Below are positions 35,580-47,922 of a stretch of DNA of 64,000 nucleotides, one piece after another. The notes under the pieces are model-generated. The model had not been told where the DNA came from and made no database searches. It saw only the letters and a program-made list of their open reading frames with translations. The translations under genes were made by a program, and so were the position numbers. Numbering within the stretch: the first letter of the stretch is position 1; the number at the start of each line of letters is the position of its first letter. Source of the stretch: Metallyticus violacea (lineage: Eukaryota; Arthropoda; Insecta; Mantodea; Metallyticidae); the NCBI GenBank assembly GCA_030762175.1, contig CM060840.1:36493501-36557500 (forward strand), read 5' to 3'.

Positions 35580-35882
35580 GGTCGGTCCTGGTGGTGTAGT
35601 GGTAACCATACTTGTCTTCTAAACCCAAGATCGCGGGTTCAAACCCGGCCAGGATCGATGGATTTTTTCGGGCGTAAAAATTCTAAGTATGGCTCCCTTT
35701 GGAAGGGAAGTAAAGCCGTGGGTCCCGTGTCGTACATTTACGGCACGAAAAAGATCCTCAAGCCTGAAAGAAGAGGCCTCTGAGCAAAATTTGTCGGCCG
35801 TTTCACGCCCTGAATTGAATGGGACGCTGATGACCCGAGATGTTAAAAAGCGTACATAAATAAACCAAATCAACAAAATCAA
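35580..35882 (+). mobile_element. family B tRNA-derived SINE, copy B4, full length
   Basis: The tRNA-like head GGTCCTGGTGGTGTAGTGGT, AACCATACTTGTCTTCTAAA, CCCAAGATCGCGGGTTCAAA, CCCGGCCAGGATC has a near-complete acceptor stem (GGTCCTGG against CCAGGATC) and T arm, with a B box matching consensus apart from one or two bases. The body follows, from GATGGATTTTTTCGGGCG through GGAAGGGAAGTAAAGCCG and CGTACATTTACGGCACG to AGAGGCCTCTGAGC, GGGACGCTGATGACC and the tail ACATAAATAAACCAAATCAAC. CATATACCTAAA occurs at 35568-35579 and again at 35883-35894, a perfect 12-bp target-site duplication. It is the youngest-looking SINE in the window. Confidence 0.97.
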
Positions 35883-35894
35883 CATATACCTAAA

Positions 35895-36611
35895 ATGAAT
35901 TATGTAGTTTAAATGTCAATCATATTCCGTTTTAGTTGCTATAAGCTAAGTGTAAAAGTTAAGCTAACAATAAAATACGTATATAAAATAATAATTATAA
36001 TAATAATAATAATAATAATACGGGAAAAGCATGGACGTTTTGTTGCGATAGGATACATAATATGAAGAATAATTTTCGGTAGAGAAAACGTTAAACAAAA
36101 GTAAAAAATCAAATTAGAGGACTTCAGACATGGGCTTCAGAGTGAACGCTAAATATCAGGTCGCAGTACTCGGGTCATTGTAATTTTAACTATTTTAATC
36201 TACAGTGTGGACGTAGTAAGACGGGGCTGTTCATTATCTTTAGTGCACAAATGTTTTGCGAACAAAGTGAGATTGCTTTTAAAACAATTCATTTCATGGT
36301 GCGTTTACTAGTAAATTGCATCTATACTGGAATATGAAATGCAGAGACTATTCTAAATACAGACTCCACAATGAATGCATGTTGGTAAATGTGAGATAAC
36401 ATTGATTATTTAAAGTGAATTGTGAGTAATTCTTAATCTCATCAATAGGTCCACAAGTACTTGCAAAATGAGGATAGATAGTTTATTTGGAGTATTTATG
36501 TGCATCATTATATTGATTGAAGTTTCCCACATGAGGGACTTTCATCACTAGCAACTGATGACGTTCTCAGTGAGAGCACATCTTATTCCCCCTCTCCAAA
36601 AGATAAAAATA

Positions 36612-36645
<34 letters not shown>

Positions 36646-39340
36646 ATGTTAAATATTTGAAATTTTCCCCAAAATGCAGTCTCCCCCAAAATCTTGTTGA
36701 ACTAAAATTAACTGCTATATATGGAGATGAGGCAACAGCTCAAACGTCAATGCTAAATAAAGAATTAATAATTAAGTACTTGTCTCTTGATCTGAGGTTT
36801 GTTCTGATAAATAAGTTACATTTCCGAATATATATATCTAAGGGAGAAGAGAGAGGAAAGAAACAACATTAGATATTAAACACTTCGAACATTTCCCAAT
36901 AAATGAAAGTGTATATATTCTCTCTAAAGAAGCATATATTCTGCGAAGATTCTAGAATTGACCTTGAAGGTATAAAATGAGATTGTATGAAATTAGCCCT
37001 GCAAGCTTTCACTTGTCTGCAACACTCGTATATAAAATAAGTACAGGACTTTAAGGGACACCACCTTTTAAAGGAACAAGTATAAATGTTCCAATATAGC
37101 AAACCAATTTTATTGTAAAGATCATAAGAAGTGTTTTCAATAATCTTCAGCGTCTTTGAAAACTCAATTAAATTTCAAGAGGGGGACTCGATAAGATAAT
37201 TGCAATGCTAGAACGATGTCATTTTTTTCTTCTTCTTTTAGTATATTCATTGAAGTGATTTCGCTTTCTGAAAATATATACTAATTATATTATCTTTTAT
37301 TTCAAGCCGAACCACGTGGAGGTCTAAATTAAATAAAATACAACTGAAGACCATTATAACAATTATCATTTACTTCTATTTTTGCATTAATTTTGCCATA
37401 TTTCGTGTTGTGATAACTTCCTAAAAACAAATGAACATTTAAGGTTATACTAACAGATTGGAGCATATTTATTGTTAATTTACAATTTTATTCTATTTAT
37501 TTATTATTGCATTTAAATCATGTTATTTAAAGCATGAGAATCAACTTCCTAGATCACTAGTCGAATCGAAGCGGAGATGATAGGAATAAAAAAAAAACGA
37601 ACTTAGGAGAAAAAACTATCAGTTACTAGTTTTTGAGCACCACAATTAAAACTATTGATTTAGATCCAGTTTGATTGGTGAATAAAGTGTCAATGAGACT
37701 TTACATTGTGTGTAAGGCGCTCGCGTGCAATTATCACAAACGTTTAACCGTACAGCTTAACACACACCAGAGCTGAAAATCTCTTGAGAAGAAATTTTCA
37801 ATTCCAGAATTAGAGCACGAGCTGATACGTCCTTTCCTCCTGTACGAACTATTAGATTTTTGTGGCCTCTGCAATCGGATTGCAGGATGACGCTCTTGCC
37901 AAAAACACCGCTCATGCTTTCGCTAAGTGGTAACTCCCCAATAGAAAGAGAACCATCTCTTCCGTGAGGATGGAACAATTTCTTCGCGCTGTATCTTGTA
38001 TGCGTTTGAGTGTTTCTGCACCTTATTTCACAGCTCACTGTCAGTTCTATGCCCCGTTACAAAGAATGCGGGAAAATGGATGCAGCAGTGCACATGAGCG
38101 TGTACAGGAAGCGCGCCCACGTGGAAAGTAGTGAGCATTGAATGGAAATGAGCTGGAATGGACGATCGCTTCACGGTGCGTGCAAGCTACAGTAGGCTTA
38201 CTATAGTATGAATTGAAAACAGTGGTTTATAGCTATCTTAACAGGTGTTAAATCATCCGGCAACTAAATTGCTATTCTATCCAAACATCGCAGCAGGATA
38301 AGAGAAATATCACATGACATACGAAGGTATTTTCTAACGTGACGTCATGGGCAGTGGCGGCATAGGCAAATGCGCAATAATAATGATGCAGGTTGCTCGA
38401 TCATTGCGTGCCAAGGTATCGTGATGGAGAATGATGGGTAGGGCTGAGTGGCGACGTGCGAAATTCGCTGATAATGACGCTCCCAAGAATTGAAACCGGT
38501 ATGCAAGGAAATTAGATGTTTTGAAAGGCTGCGATAACAAGCTTGAAACGTCGGTGCAAACAAATAAGCCTGGGGAAGCTAATCAGTCCGCGAAATAAAT
38601 ACCTCATTGGATCGACTTTCGCCTTGCATATTCTTATAGGAGTGCTAGGCGCATTCCTGGAGGAACTTTAAATCATCGTTGTGGAGTAGTAAACGAAAAA
38701 CTGGCAGATACATAGTCAGGCACTATTCAGTGGCTAGTAAGATACAAACGTTGAATTATGAACAGGTGGGCACTTCTTGAAAAATAAATCAATCCCAACG
38801 GATTCCACTCGAACCAGTCATAGAAAGCTTTGCTCTGTGAACATTGAAGAATTGTGTATTAGTGACAATTTCTTGTCACTCAAGTGGGAATGTTGGGAAA
38901 CCTACATGGCCAATAATTCAAAAAATAAACAAAATATTAAAAAGTACTTCCTTTACCACAAGGCCTGCAAACTAAAAATATGATAATATTCAGTATTTAA
39001 CAGGTTACAAAACTTCAGTGTTATCAATATCGATTTAATACGAAATGAGATGCTTATTAATTTATTTAAGCGAGTACAAATTAGACATTTTATAATATTT
39101 TTTTATTTGTTACATTTCTCACTGCGGTTTCTAAATCATATTACATAATTAATTAGTAATATGTCATATATTTGTTTAAAGCGATTTCTGAGATTTGTTT
39201 GTATAAGTTGACAACTCTGTAATAAGTCAGGCTGAAAGAAAAATAATTAAGGGCCGATCACTGCGCTTATCCAAGCTTCTTTCATTCCGAGAAAATTATG
39301 TTTTCAAACAACAATCTGGCGTAATATATAAATAAATTAA

Positions 39341-39379
<39 letters not shown>

Positions 39380-42160
39380 CACAGTTTTAATTTGTAGTTT
39401 TACCCCACCAAAATGCTTAAAAACCACCAATTATCACACATCATATTGGTAATATTATGCAGAGATTTAAGGTAGCATCTTTTTCATGCTCCTGCTAGAG
39501 AGAAATATATTAAATATTTCTTTAAAACAGGGAATGTTTAAGAATGACTGAAATTATTGAATGTATAATTACTAACTTATAAATATTAAGGGATCTTTAA
39601 CACACGTGTTAAAATATGTTGTGAGACTCTTTTAACATTTTCTCTTGTATCAAATAAATATTTTGCCTTATTTTTATAAAGGAAATCTGATGAAAGGTGT
39701 AAAATGAAGATGCATAGTTTATCTTGAATATAGTATATACGTTTAGGAACTATAATAAATGTCCTAACTTTGAAAAAAGTATGTATTTGCTGTATTGTAT
39801 TGCATCAACTGTATTATAGCTGATGAGGATAATGTATTGCACTTTATTCTACCTCCACTAGAAGTAAACTAATATCTTACTCGTAGTATACCCTTAAAAA
39901 CAAAACAAAAAATTGTCATAATGCAAAAACTTTTGAATAATAACGAACCAATTAAGACATTCGGCAGCAAGAGCAATGAATACATTTATAAAACATACAC
40001 AAATAATTTAAAATCACTCGTTTAAAACAATTGTATGTTAAAAGTTGGCATGCTTCTTTTAAAAAAGTGATGAGATAGTATTAATTTATTTTAAGTTGTA
40101 TAAAATTAAATATTTCTACGAGATATGAAACAATATATTTGGAAGCAAAATTATATTCCTTCTGCGAGACGGAGATAAACCAAATTTCCTTTTAAATGAC
40201 CCAAAAAGTAGGAAATAGTTCCTCCTTGAGTCACTATAAATAATTCATAAACTCCCAGTGAAAAGAGATTGTTTTTCAATTTAAACGTGTTTACATTAAA
40301 CTTGAAATGTTTTTTTTTTTTTTTTTTCATACACTACTACAACCAGCCTAATTTTTTCTTTGAAAAATAATACGTTTATGCCACTGAACTCAACGATTTA
40401 AGATATAAAGCCAAATTGCCGAATAAAAATTTAAATTTTACTGTAGATATAATATCAACAAAGCTAATTGCCCATTATATTAGTTAATATGTTGTGCAAT
40501 AATGCATAAAAATTAATTCAATTGTATTAGGTTTCTATTCGATATTCTAAAGGTGAAGAACAATCCTAAATATTTTAAAATAAAATAATGAACATTCAGG
40601 AAAGATTTGAAGACAAGTTTAAGATTTAAAATAAGTGCGTTCCCAGCTAAAAATCTGAAACTCTAGCAGGTTACAAAGTATTAAATACATATTATAATAT
40701 AAAGTTCTTTCGTCTACCATCTACGTTGATAATGTTTTAGCTAAATATGTTTCTATAAGCAGAGACATAGCCTTGTTTTAATTTACTTACCAATTGGCGT
40801 AGGAAGATGATGTGCTCTTTGATAAGCCTGAAAAACAAATTTAAGCATGACTAATTGTATTTCTAACTTAAACATAACAATTATTATGTGACTTATAGGG
40901 ATTACAATTCCTATAAGTTGTGTAGAAATAATATTTTGGAAAATGTTATTTAATGCAACAACACAACACTGATATTGTAATGCAACAAATCAGCAACATA
41001 ATTTACAATAATTTTATTTACTTAGTCACAAATCTTGTGAATTTAAATGCTGTTTAAGTATATATATATATGAAATTCGTCCGTAATTTTGATTTATGGC
41101 CGTTTTATCCTTGAACAAAACTTACTAAATATATCAGGAATGGGAATTTTTAAGTTTGCACTGTCTATTAAACATTCAAATAAAATATTGCCTATAAATT
41201 AGCTTAAATCAAATAAATATATTATTTATAGCATAGTATATGCGTATTAAAAGTCAATTAAATATTGTTGTCGGATTGATCTAATTAAAAAGACCTAAAT
41301 TGGTGCGATTATTTTTCCTCTTTTCAGCAATCTGCAAAACTCAAAGCAAGGGGAATATTGGAGAATTCGCTTTCTTTATGTACATTCTAGCTGTGCAGTA
41401 CAGATTGTAAATATTCTACTGCTTGTACAGAGAAGTAATGGGATACTAAGCCCACTTAATATTTCTACTCTAAAAGTATTCCTCTTAATAATACAGAGGT
41501 ACAATTCTAGACCGATATCACAAAAGAAAAAGAAAAAAAAAGGCTTAAAAGGGAAGCTGCAAATAGTTCAACTGCCATTAAATGGAGTAAGGTTTATAGC
41601 CATTGCAGAGAAGACACGTAGGCTATTTGCAGATCCGGAACAACGGCTTCAAATTATATGTTTCATTCACCAGTTTCTTCTTGTTATTCGGCTTTAAATT
41701 GTTAAGCTTGCAAAAACTGTATGAATCATTCCCGAGGCTCTGGCAAAGGGCAAAGAAGCAGCTTATTTTAATGCACATATATGTGCTCTTTTTAAGCCTA
41801 CCTTAGTGCACGAACATTATCTATCTTGCTTTTTGAAATATTTTCTAGAATTTATGAATTAATTTCAGCTATCATGAACTTTAAAGATGCCATTCATTAA
41901 ATTCCACTCAAATACACATCAACATTTCTAAAGAACAACCCGCATTTTAAATAAAATTCTTAATGTAAGGAGTAAATATAATTGGCTTTGTTCATTTGTC
42001 TACCTACTGGTCACTGTAGTATTAAATTATGAATTGTTTTATTTGTGGCATCATGAGTGAATAAATTATTTGCATGTAATATATAAGTCTAGAAACTTTT
42101 TTCTGTTAAAATATTAAGAGAACTTGTAAGAGACATTTTTAATAATTAAAATAAATGCTC
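35895..42160. other. AT-rich DNA without recognisable gene
   Basis: It includes (AAT)n runs at 35986-36020 and 39338-39378, a 30-A run at 36613-36642 and a T-run at 40310-40327. ACTTATAGG at 40891-40899 pairs with CCTATAAGT at 40910-40918 as a hairpin. A perfect CRE-type palindrome TGACGTCA lies at 38340-38347 in a GC-richer zone (37800-38560). The minus ORF at about 37757-38038 in that zone has no ATG at its start and no domain I can assign. Confidence 0.45.
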
Positions 42161-42164
42161 ATTT

Positions 42165-43015
42165 TAAGTCGAAGAATTGTTTATGGTGATTAGTATGATT
42201 AAAAATGGTGGAACACTGTCGCTAAAGCTCTGAATATCGGAAGAGATATAATATCCAGGATGTGGAGGCGATACCAATAACCTGCAGTATCGAAAAACAA
42301 CATCCAGGTAAACCAAGGATAGTTTAGGTACAGGAGAGATTTCTGAGTTAATAAGTGCTCTGCAGAATGCTGGCAATTTAACTATTACAACCCAAACTGT
42401 TATGAATAGACTGCACGAATCCCGTGTTCAGCAATTCGTCGTGGAATGGGCACATTATATAGTGCATGTCAATTGACCACAGGAACAACAGAGCCATGTT
42501 CTCTTAATAGATGACTCACGCTTTGGTCTTCATCAAGATTCCGAAGAATAAGCGCATGGAGACAACCAGGAAGACTGAGGCATTCACATGAAGCTCACAT
42601 CATTGTGTCTGGGAGGAATAATGGTAAACAGATAAAGTCCCGTTTTTAATCCTTGAAACAATGAATGCAAATAGCTATATTAAATATGTTTTGCAGCCTG
42701 TGGTCCTTCCTATTGTCAAAGCGTCTGGCCCTGAATTCCTTTACATGCATGCTAATGCCAAATCACACGATGCGGGTGTTTGTCTAGATGGTACTAAAGA
42801 CATGCTATTACAGTTTCACAGTAGACCCTCCACTCACTGAATCTAAATCCGACCCGGCATCTGTGGGATATCCTTCAATAGAGATTTTAGAAAATCAGCT
42901 ATTCATATGTCTCCATTGTCATCACTGGGAGAATATCGAGAAACAATTTGTACTGACGGAAACATCACAGAAACTTGAAAAAGGGACAATTTTACAGTTT
43001 GGGAATGTGTATTAG
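42165..43015 (+). pseudogene. Tc1-like transposase pseudogene
   Basis: Shifting frames give the Tc1 transposase order. The N-terminal helix-turn-helix is VAKALNIGRDIISRMWRRYQ near 42212, followed by HPGKPRIV. The linker follows as EISELISALQNAGNLTITTQ, TVMNRLHESRVQQFVVEWAH and PQEQQSHV. LLIDDSRFGLHQDSEE near 42505 carries the first catalytic Asp. NANSYIKYVLQPVVLPIVKA, SGPEFLYM and HANAKSHDA near 42745 follow, where the second Asp (HDNA in the family) has become Ala. LNLNPTRHLWDILQ near 42840 has Arg in place of the catalytic Glu (NPIE in the family). Several stops and frameshifts are present. The open piece at 42788-43015 is a shadow frame of this tail. No inverted repeats were found, so the element ends are lost or unrecognisable. 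Confidence 0.88.
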
Positions 43016-44635
43016 TAACTTTAAAATTAGATTATTGTTTTATTTTTGTTGAAAGGGGTTGATTTTTGTTTTATGAGCTATTGGATGAATTTCAATTTAA
43101 GTATTATAAATTCTACTCGTAATTACTAGAACATTTATGAAAAAGGTTTGTTTTTTAAATAATTCTGATGTATATTCTACTCTTATTGGTATCTACGATT
43201 CTTTATAACCAGCATAGCAAGATTAACTTGTCGCTTTCTATGGGAAGAATAGCAACTTTATTCTTTCAGATTAATACATTTCCCTCACTGTAAAAACTTA
43301 TGAAAGAAGTTCAATATAGGACAAATATACCGTGAAGTTTTCCTTGCTTCTTATGACCCGCAAATCATGGGATTTATGGTATACACATCAAAAGACGATC
43401 ATGGCTAATATTAAAAGCTAGCTATAGCTTATAGAACACAATTGGTGAATTTATTTCATATCTATAGGACATGGGTGATAGCATCAAGTAGTTAATACAA
43501 CCATAATATACCATTACAGAAACTCCAGAGGAAAGCAAAAGTCTCACCAAATGAACTAAATATGCAATCTGAGAAAACTTTGTGGGTGTATCATGAATGG
43601 TAATGTGAACAAACTAAAAGAGATATAAAAAGTTTCAACATTATTTAATTATTATATCGTAGGAAAAAGTATCAAAGCAACTGATTAATATAACTTATAT
43701 TTAAAAAAAAATGTAACGGCATGTAATGCAATTACTGCTGTTCAAGGTGTTAGTGAGCCAACTCAACTTTTCTAAGTATTTCTATTTTTTTACCAAAACC
43801 CCCAACAGTGTAAAATGTTTATGTTAATGATATGAGGCGAAAATACGAGATTTGGTCTAATGCTAATTGATCACTCTAACATTCATTCAAGAAGATTTGT
43901 TAGCCGCCTTCTCAAGTAAACAAGTAAACATTTATGGCATCTTTACTGCAACATTAAACAAGTAGCAACAAAAATCTTTATCTATAGACATTGCAAATCG
44001 CTTGTTCGTATAGTTGATTTGAATGAAGGCATTACCACAAAGCTACCTTTCCGAGAAAGAAACGGCCAGAATTGTTTAGAAACTGTAGCGTCTCCTTGAT
44101 TCGAAGTTATACTTGCAGAAATATTACCATTCCCTTGCGTGTACATTAACACGGAGTTTCTTTGGCATAACCAAGGTTAGAGATGTCCTCGTAGCTAAAC
44201 AGATGAAAAGGATATAGGTGCCTACCACAATAATTAATACTGCAGATTGTTTCGTTTTATATAATTTTTCTTCATATGAAAAATGAGTTGACTCGAGGAA
44301 TCATAAGAATTTTCGACAGGGAATATATCAGAAAAGTTACAAAATTTAGAACAACGAGAGATTTAAGATACAGAAGATATTGCAGCATTCCAGTAATTAA
44401 GATAAACATTTACAGTATGCGCTCGGTGACACAGTAACAGAGCCTTGTAATTCAGGCATTCCTCTTTGATTCACCTTTTCAACATACACAATGTAGTGTT
44501 AAAAGAAAATATTTGTATCATCATCATCACCATCATCTTGGTTTCTTTTAAAACAAAAGGGGGACTATAAATAAAGCAAAAAGAAGTTACAGATCTGATA
44601 CAAATATAAGAACTGGATGATTTGTTATTGCAGAA
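43016..44635. other. AT-rich DNA without recognisable gene
   Basis: It could contain worn upstream parts (endonuclease domain) of the non-LTR element that follows, but I cannot recognise them. Confidence 0.4.
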
Positions 44636-44639
44636 TAAA

Positions 44640-46075
44640 AACAGAAAGAGTGGGGGCATTGACATTAGTATGGAGTTATGGAAATATAGCGTTGCAAAAT
44701 TAAACAGAATGTTACTACTTAAGTCTGATGAACAATATTTGGAATCAAGAACAGATACCTAAAGAATGGTAGATGGCAATAATAACTTACATTTATATAA
44801 AGTTAACATGGAGAATTGCAAAACCTAGAGAGATTAATTCCTAATTAGTACAATATTAAAACTTTAAGGTAACATTTTAAAGAATAGACTACCACCAATT
44901 ATAAAAGGGCTTTAGGTGAAGAGTAACGTAGATGTAGGAAGGGTTGCCCATGCAGGATGCAATATTTATAATTAAACAACTTATGCAAAAAAGATTAGAA
45001 AATATAACCAGTCATTACTCCTTCTCTTTTTGAGCTATGATAAAGTAGAGAGGAGGAAATTGCTGGGCTAGAAAGTTATAACGTTAACCCATCTTTCATT
45101 AAGACAATAGTGTTTATTAGTATAACAATGATGCAGATTATAACATACATTTTCACAACGTTTGAGATGAATGTGGTATTTACTAGATCAGGGTAGCGAC
45201 TTATTACTTCATTGTATAATATACATTTAGATAAAATTATAGAGATCTAGCTACAAGCTAATCCTAAAAGAAACAAAATTAATTAATAACAAAATAATGA
45301 CTGAATAAAAAGAGAGCAGATAATCTATGTATTTTCTGTTATTAATTTGTATTCATTTAGAATTATTTTTAGTCAGATCTCTATAATTTTATTTAAAATA
45401 AATAGAATATATTAATCTACGCGTAGTATATTGTGTTAATGGCCACTTATGAAAATGACATAAAAAGGGCAGTCACATGTCTTAGCAATATTTTGAAGGA
45501 ATTATAATTATAATGTTGAAATACCTGCTGAATAATAAAGCTTTATAAATTATATGATTTTAGACCAAACATCAAGATTGTGTATTTAAGGCGTCATATC
45601 CAATTTAACGAATGGAAAAAATACATTTAAAATATAAGTTAATGGAATAATTAAAATAAATGTAAATAAACTGACAACTGAAGTAAAAAAAATGGTAATA
45701 CACAATATTACGGTAAATGGAGCATTAGACAAGCACATGAGGCTGGAAATGGGCAGATGAGATGGTAGGAGTGAAAATAAGAGATCAAATGAGTGATACA
45801 ATTAGAGAAACATTAACGATGTAACATATAGTTCAAATCAGAGAATACTAAAGTGAAAGGAGAAACCATGTGAGAAGAATGAGTCCCTGTCCACTATCAA
45901 AATTATTCTACAACTGTAAACTCCATGGAAGAAGAGACCAGGACAGACCGAGAGCAAGATATCTTTTTCAGTTTTGAATTTGTAACGGGCATAACGGGCA
46001 CGTATTTCCCTAACCTCCTTTAGGAAGAGGAGGAGAAAGAGGAAGAAAAAGAAGAACAAAAAGGTAGTTTAAAAC
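44640..46075 (+). pseudogene. non-LTR retrotransposon (LINE) reverse transcriptase pseudogene
   Basis: Shifted frames give the reverse transcriptase blocks in order. GGIDISMELWKYSVAKLNRM (44650-44710) matches the G.DGIP.ELWKYGG block. IWNQEQIPKEW then MAIIT matches IPKEWK.AIISPIYKKGD, and the NCKNYRGISLL block follows degenerate. ISTILKLYGNILKNRL, then DAIFIIKQLMQKRLE after 44950, and SYDKVERRKLLG in place of the F.DFEKAFD.V block follow. NIHLDKII ends near 45240. The YADD active site reads YA-stop-Y at 45418-45429, so both catalytic Asp are lost. Then come VLMATYENDIKRAVTCLSNI and a C-terminal HVRRMSPCPLSKLFYNCKLH and GRRDQDRPRARY, the familiar G.R..GRP..RW motif. The endonuclease domain, 3' end and tail were not found. 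The clade is not assigned. Confidence 0.85.
45231..45392. repeat. inverted duplication inside the LINE remnant
   Basis: ATAAAATTATAGAGATCT at 45231-45248 returns as its perfect complement at 45375-45392. Weaker inverted similarity continues inward, so each arm is roughly 60 bases (AATCCTAAAAGAAACAAAAT on the left corresponds to ATTCTAAATGAATACAAAT on the right when complemented). It sits between the DKII codons and the YADD position, where intact relatives need only about 90 bases, so it accounts for the extra length there. Confidence 0.75.
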
Positions 46076-46830
46076 CTGTTTAGACATCACAAGTCCCTTA
46101 GTCTGTCACTAGATTCATAATACAGACAAATTTTGGGCAATTTATCATTTTCCATAATTTTGAATGAGTTTTCCAGTTCTTTCTTAATTTTCTATTTTAT
46201 TACTTAACGAATATTTATTTACTCATTTCTTTTTATTTCTTTTTTATTTTATTTATTTATTTCCCTCCCTTCTCAGAAACCCCCATATTTGCTACCTGTA
46301 TTTGTATGCACCTCTTTGTGTCATAATTCAATTTTCGCTTTCATATATTAAAACGGGCACAGCAACGACCTTACAAAATTTCAACTTCAATTTTATTTCT
46401 TGTTTTATCTAAGTTTCTATATATTCCGCCATACATTCTCTATTTGATCATTTTGCCTATAATTAGATTGCAGTCAATTTTTTAAAAATGTGTTATTTGT
46501 TTCATTATTGTCATTCATTACAATTTTGAAGCTGACAGTGCTTTTGCCCTGAAATGCCATGATTGACTTTACTTTCCAACCGTTTTAAAATTATATTATA
46601 TACATATTTACTGAAGTTTAAATATGGCTATCTATAATTTGACCATCTGCGAAAATCAATTATTGATTAGTTTCCTTCTAGAATTCAAGATAAAATTATC
46701 TCAATTATTATAAAATTGTCTACTGGGATACAATGCCATTTAAACATAGGTACTGAGGGCGGAAAAATGTGCTGAAATTGTAAAGTATGAAGTGGGTTTT
46801 GATATGATGATGATCTAGTTGTTGGATGTC
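46076..46830. other. AT-rich DNA without recognisable gene
   Basis: T-rich runs and short ORFs only. Confidence 0.5.
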
Positions 46831-46839
46831 TTCCTGGGA

Positions 46840-47330
46840 GTCTTTCAGGAGCCTAAAGTCGCCTTTCTGCCTTAGTGGTCACGGGAGGAGCGAAAATGAG
46901 AGGAAACGGTTCAAATCACACGATATTTTGTTTCATCAAACGAAGTGTTTATTCATACGACACTTTGTTGTCGGCCACCTGGTTCGTTGCCTCTATGACT
47001 TTAATGCCACGAGCTACGTACGCTGCTTGAAATTGCATCCGTGGTCTCTTGTCTACACTTTCCTACTGTATCTGGGACTGCGCCCTGGTAACTATTGTAC
47101 GACTTGAGAGGCCTTCTAGAAATGTCTTTATTGTCCTGTTTTCTATTGACGAAGAACATGAAGTTGAAGGTGCCTGGGACTGCGATGACTCCTACTGTCT
47201 GATCTGTCCTCCACTGTCTGTCTGAACCTCGGGACGGCGTCGTCTTCCAATTATATACTAAATTCAAAGTGCCCCCATATCGTCGCAAGGACTCACGGGG
47301 TTCACATACTAGCGCCTATAGAGTCTGAGC
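46840..47330 (-). promoter_or_regulatory. LTR-like or promoter-like segment (TATA, Inr-like, poly(A) signal)
   Basis: This GC-richer segment on the minus strand has TATATAA (plus 47251-47257), TTCAGACAG about 30 bases downstream as an initiator-like site, and AATAAA about 300 bases further (plus 46948-46953). TGTGAACCCC at about 47306 could be an LTR start (TG). Upstream on the same strand a 40-odd-codon open stretch (RFFVSLVIGDVPKFVKFRKG, then GTGAGDDVITSNDHELPNEE) ends in a stop near 47380 and could be the last codons of a retroelement or host protein. I cannot name it. No second LTR was found. The minus ORF at 47001-47288 is probably fortuitous. Confidence 0.25.
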
Positions 47331-47611
47331 GTTCAAAATATTCAAATATTATTGGTGAGCTCTTGTGCTTACTTTAAATTCATCAACTCTTTGACTCCTC
47401 ATTGGGCAGCTCATGATCATTCGATGTAATGACATCATCGCCAGCACCTGTTCCCTTTCTAAATTTAACAAATTTTGGAACATCTCCAATAACTAAAGAT
47501 ACAAAGAACCTGTTGTCCGGTTCATGCTGGAAACCTGCATGCACTTAACTTTTGTCACAATAGAGAGTCCCATTGCTCGGCCTATTGCCCGAGAATCTGT
47601 CACAAGTCTCA

Positions 47612-47922
47612 AGTAGAAAGGCAGTACCAAACTAAGCATTTTGAGGATAGCACAAGAGTTCGCAGAACTTTTTTTACTGCGCTATATGCGTCAACATTAA
47701 ATTCATCATATTATAGTCTCAGATTGTGACACTTGTTTGTGGTTTGTCAGATGTAAACAAAAAATACTCTTCTACAGTACAAGTACATTTCACTTTGACC
47801 GGAAAATGAAATTTTTCACGTCAGCTTTCAATTATGATTATGCAGGGCTCCTGCGTTTATATTGCATCTGCGACCTCATGTTCCTAACCTCAAAATGCTT
47901 AGTTTGGTACTGCCTTTCTACT
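47612..47922. mobile_element. 311-bp element with perfect 35-bp terminal inverted repeats
   Basis: AGTAGAAAGGCAGTACCAAA..CTAAGCATTTTGAGG at 47612-47646 is repeated as its exact complement at 47888-47922, with no mismatch. Inside lies AT-rich sequence with an 88-codon ORF starting at 47737 that runs past the right end and has no recognisable domain. No clear target duplication flanks the 35-bp repeats. If the true ends are GAAAGGCAG..., TA would flank both sides. Perfect arms imply recent origin. It may be a MITE or a long-inverted-repeat hairpin locus. Confidence 0.75.

Noticed and set aside
35584..35660. Functional tRNA gene
   Set aside because: The anticodon arm does not pair well and a SINE body with tail and target duplication follows, so it is a SINE head.
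36558..36872. 104-codon ORF with a lysine run
   Set aside because: The lysine run translates the 30-A homopolymer; the rest is not recognisable.
37757..38038. Superoxide-dismutase-like domain (FGKSVILQSD segment)
   Set aside because: Only a short loose resemblance to the GRSVV motif; the metal ligands and downstream ACGVI motif are absent.
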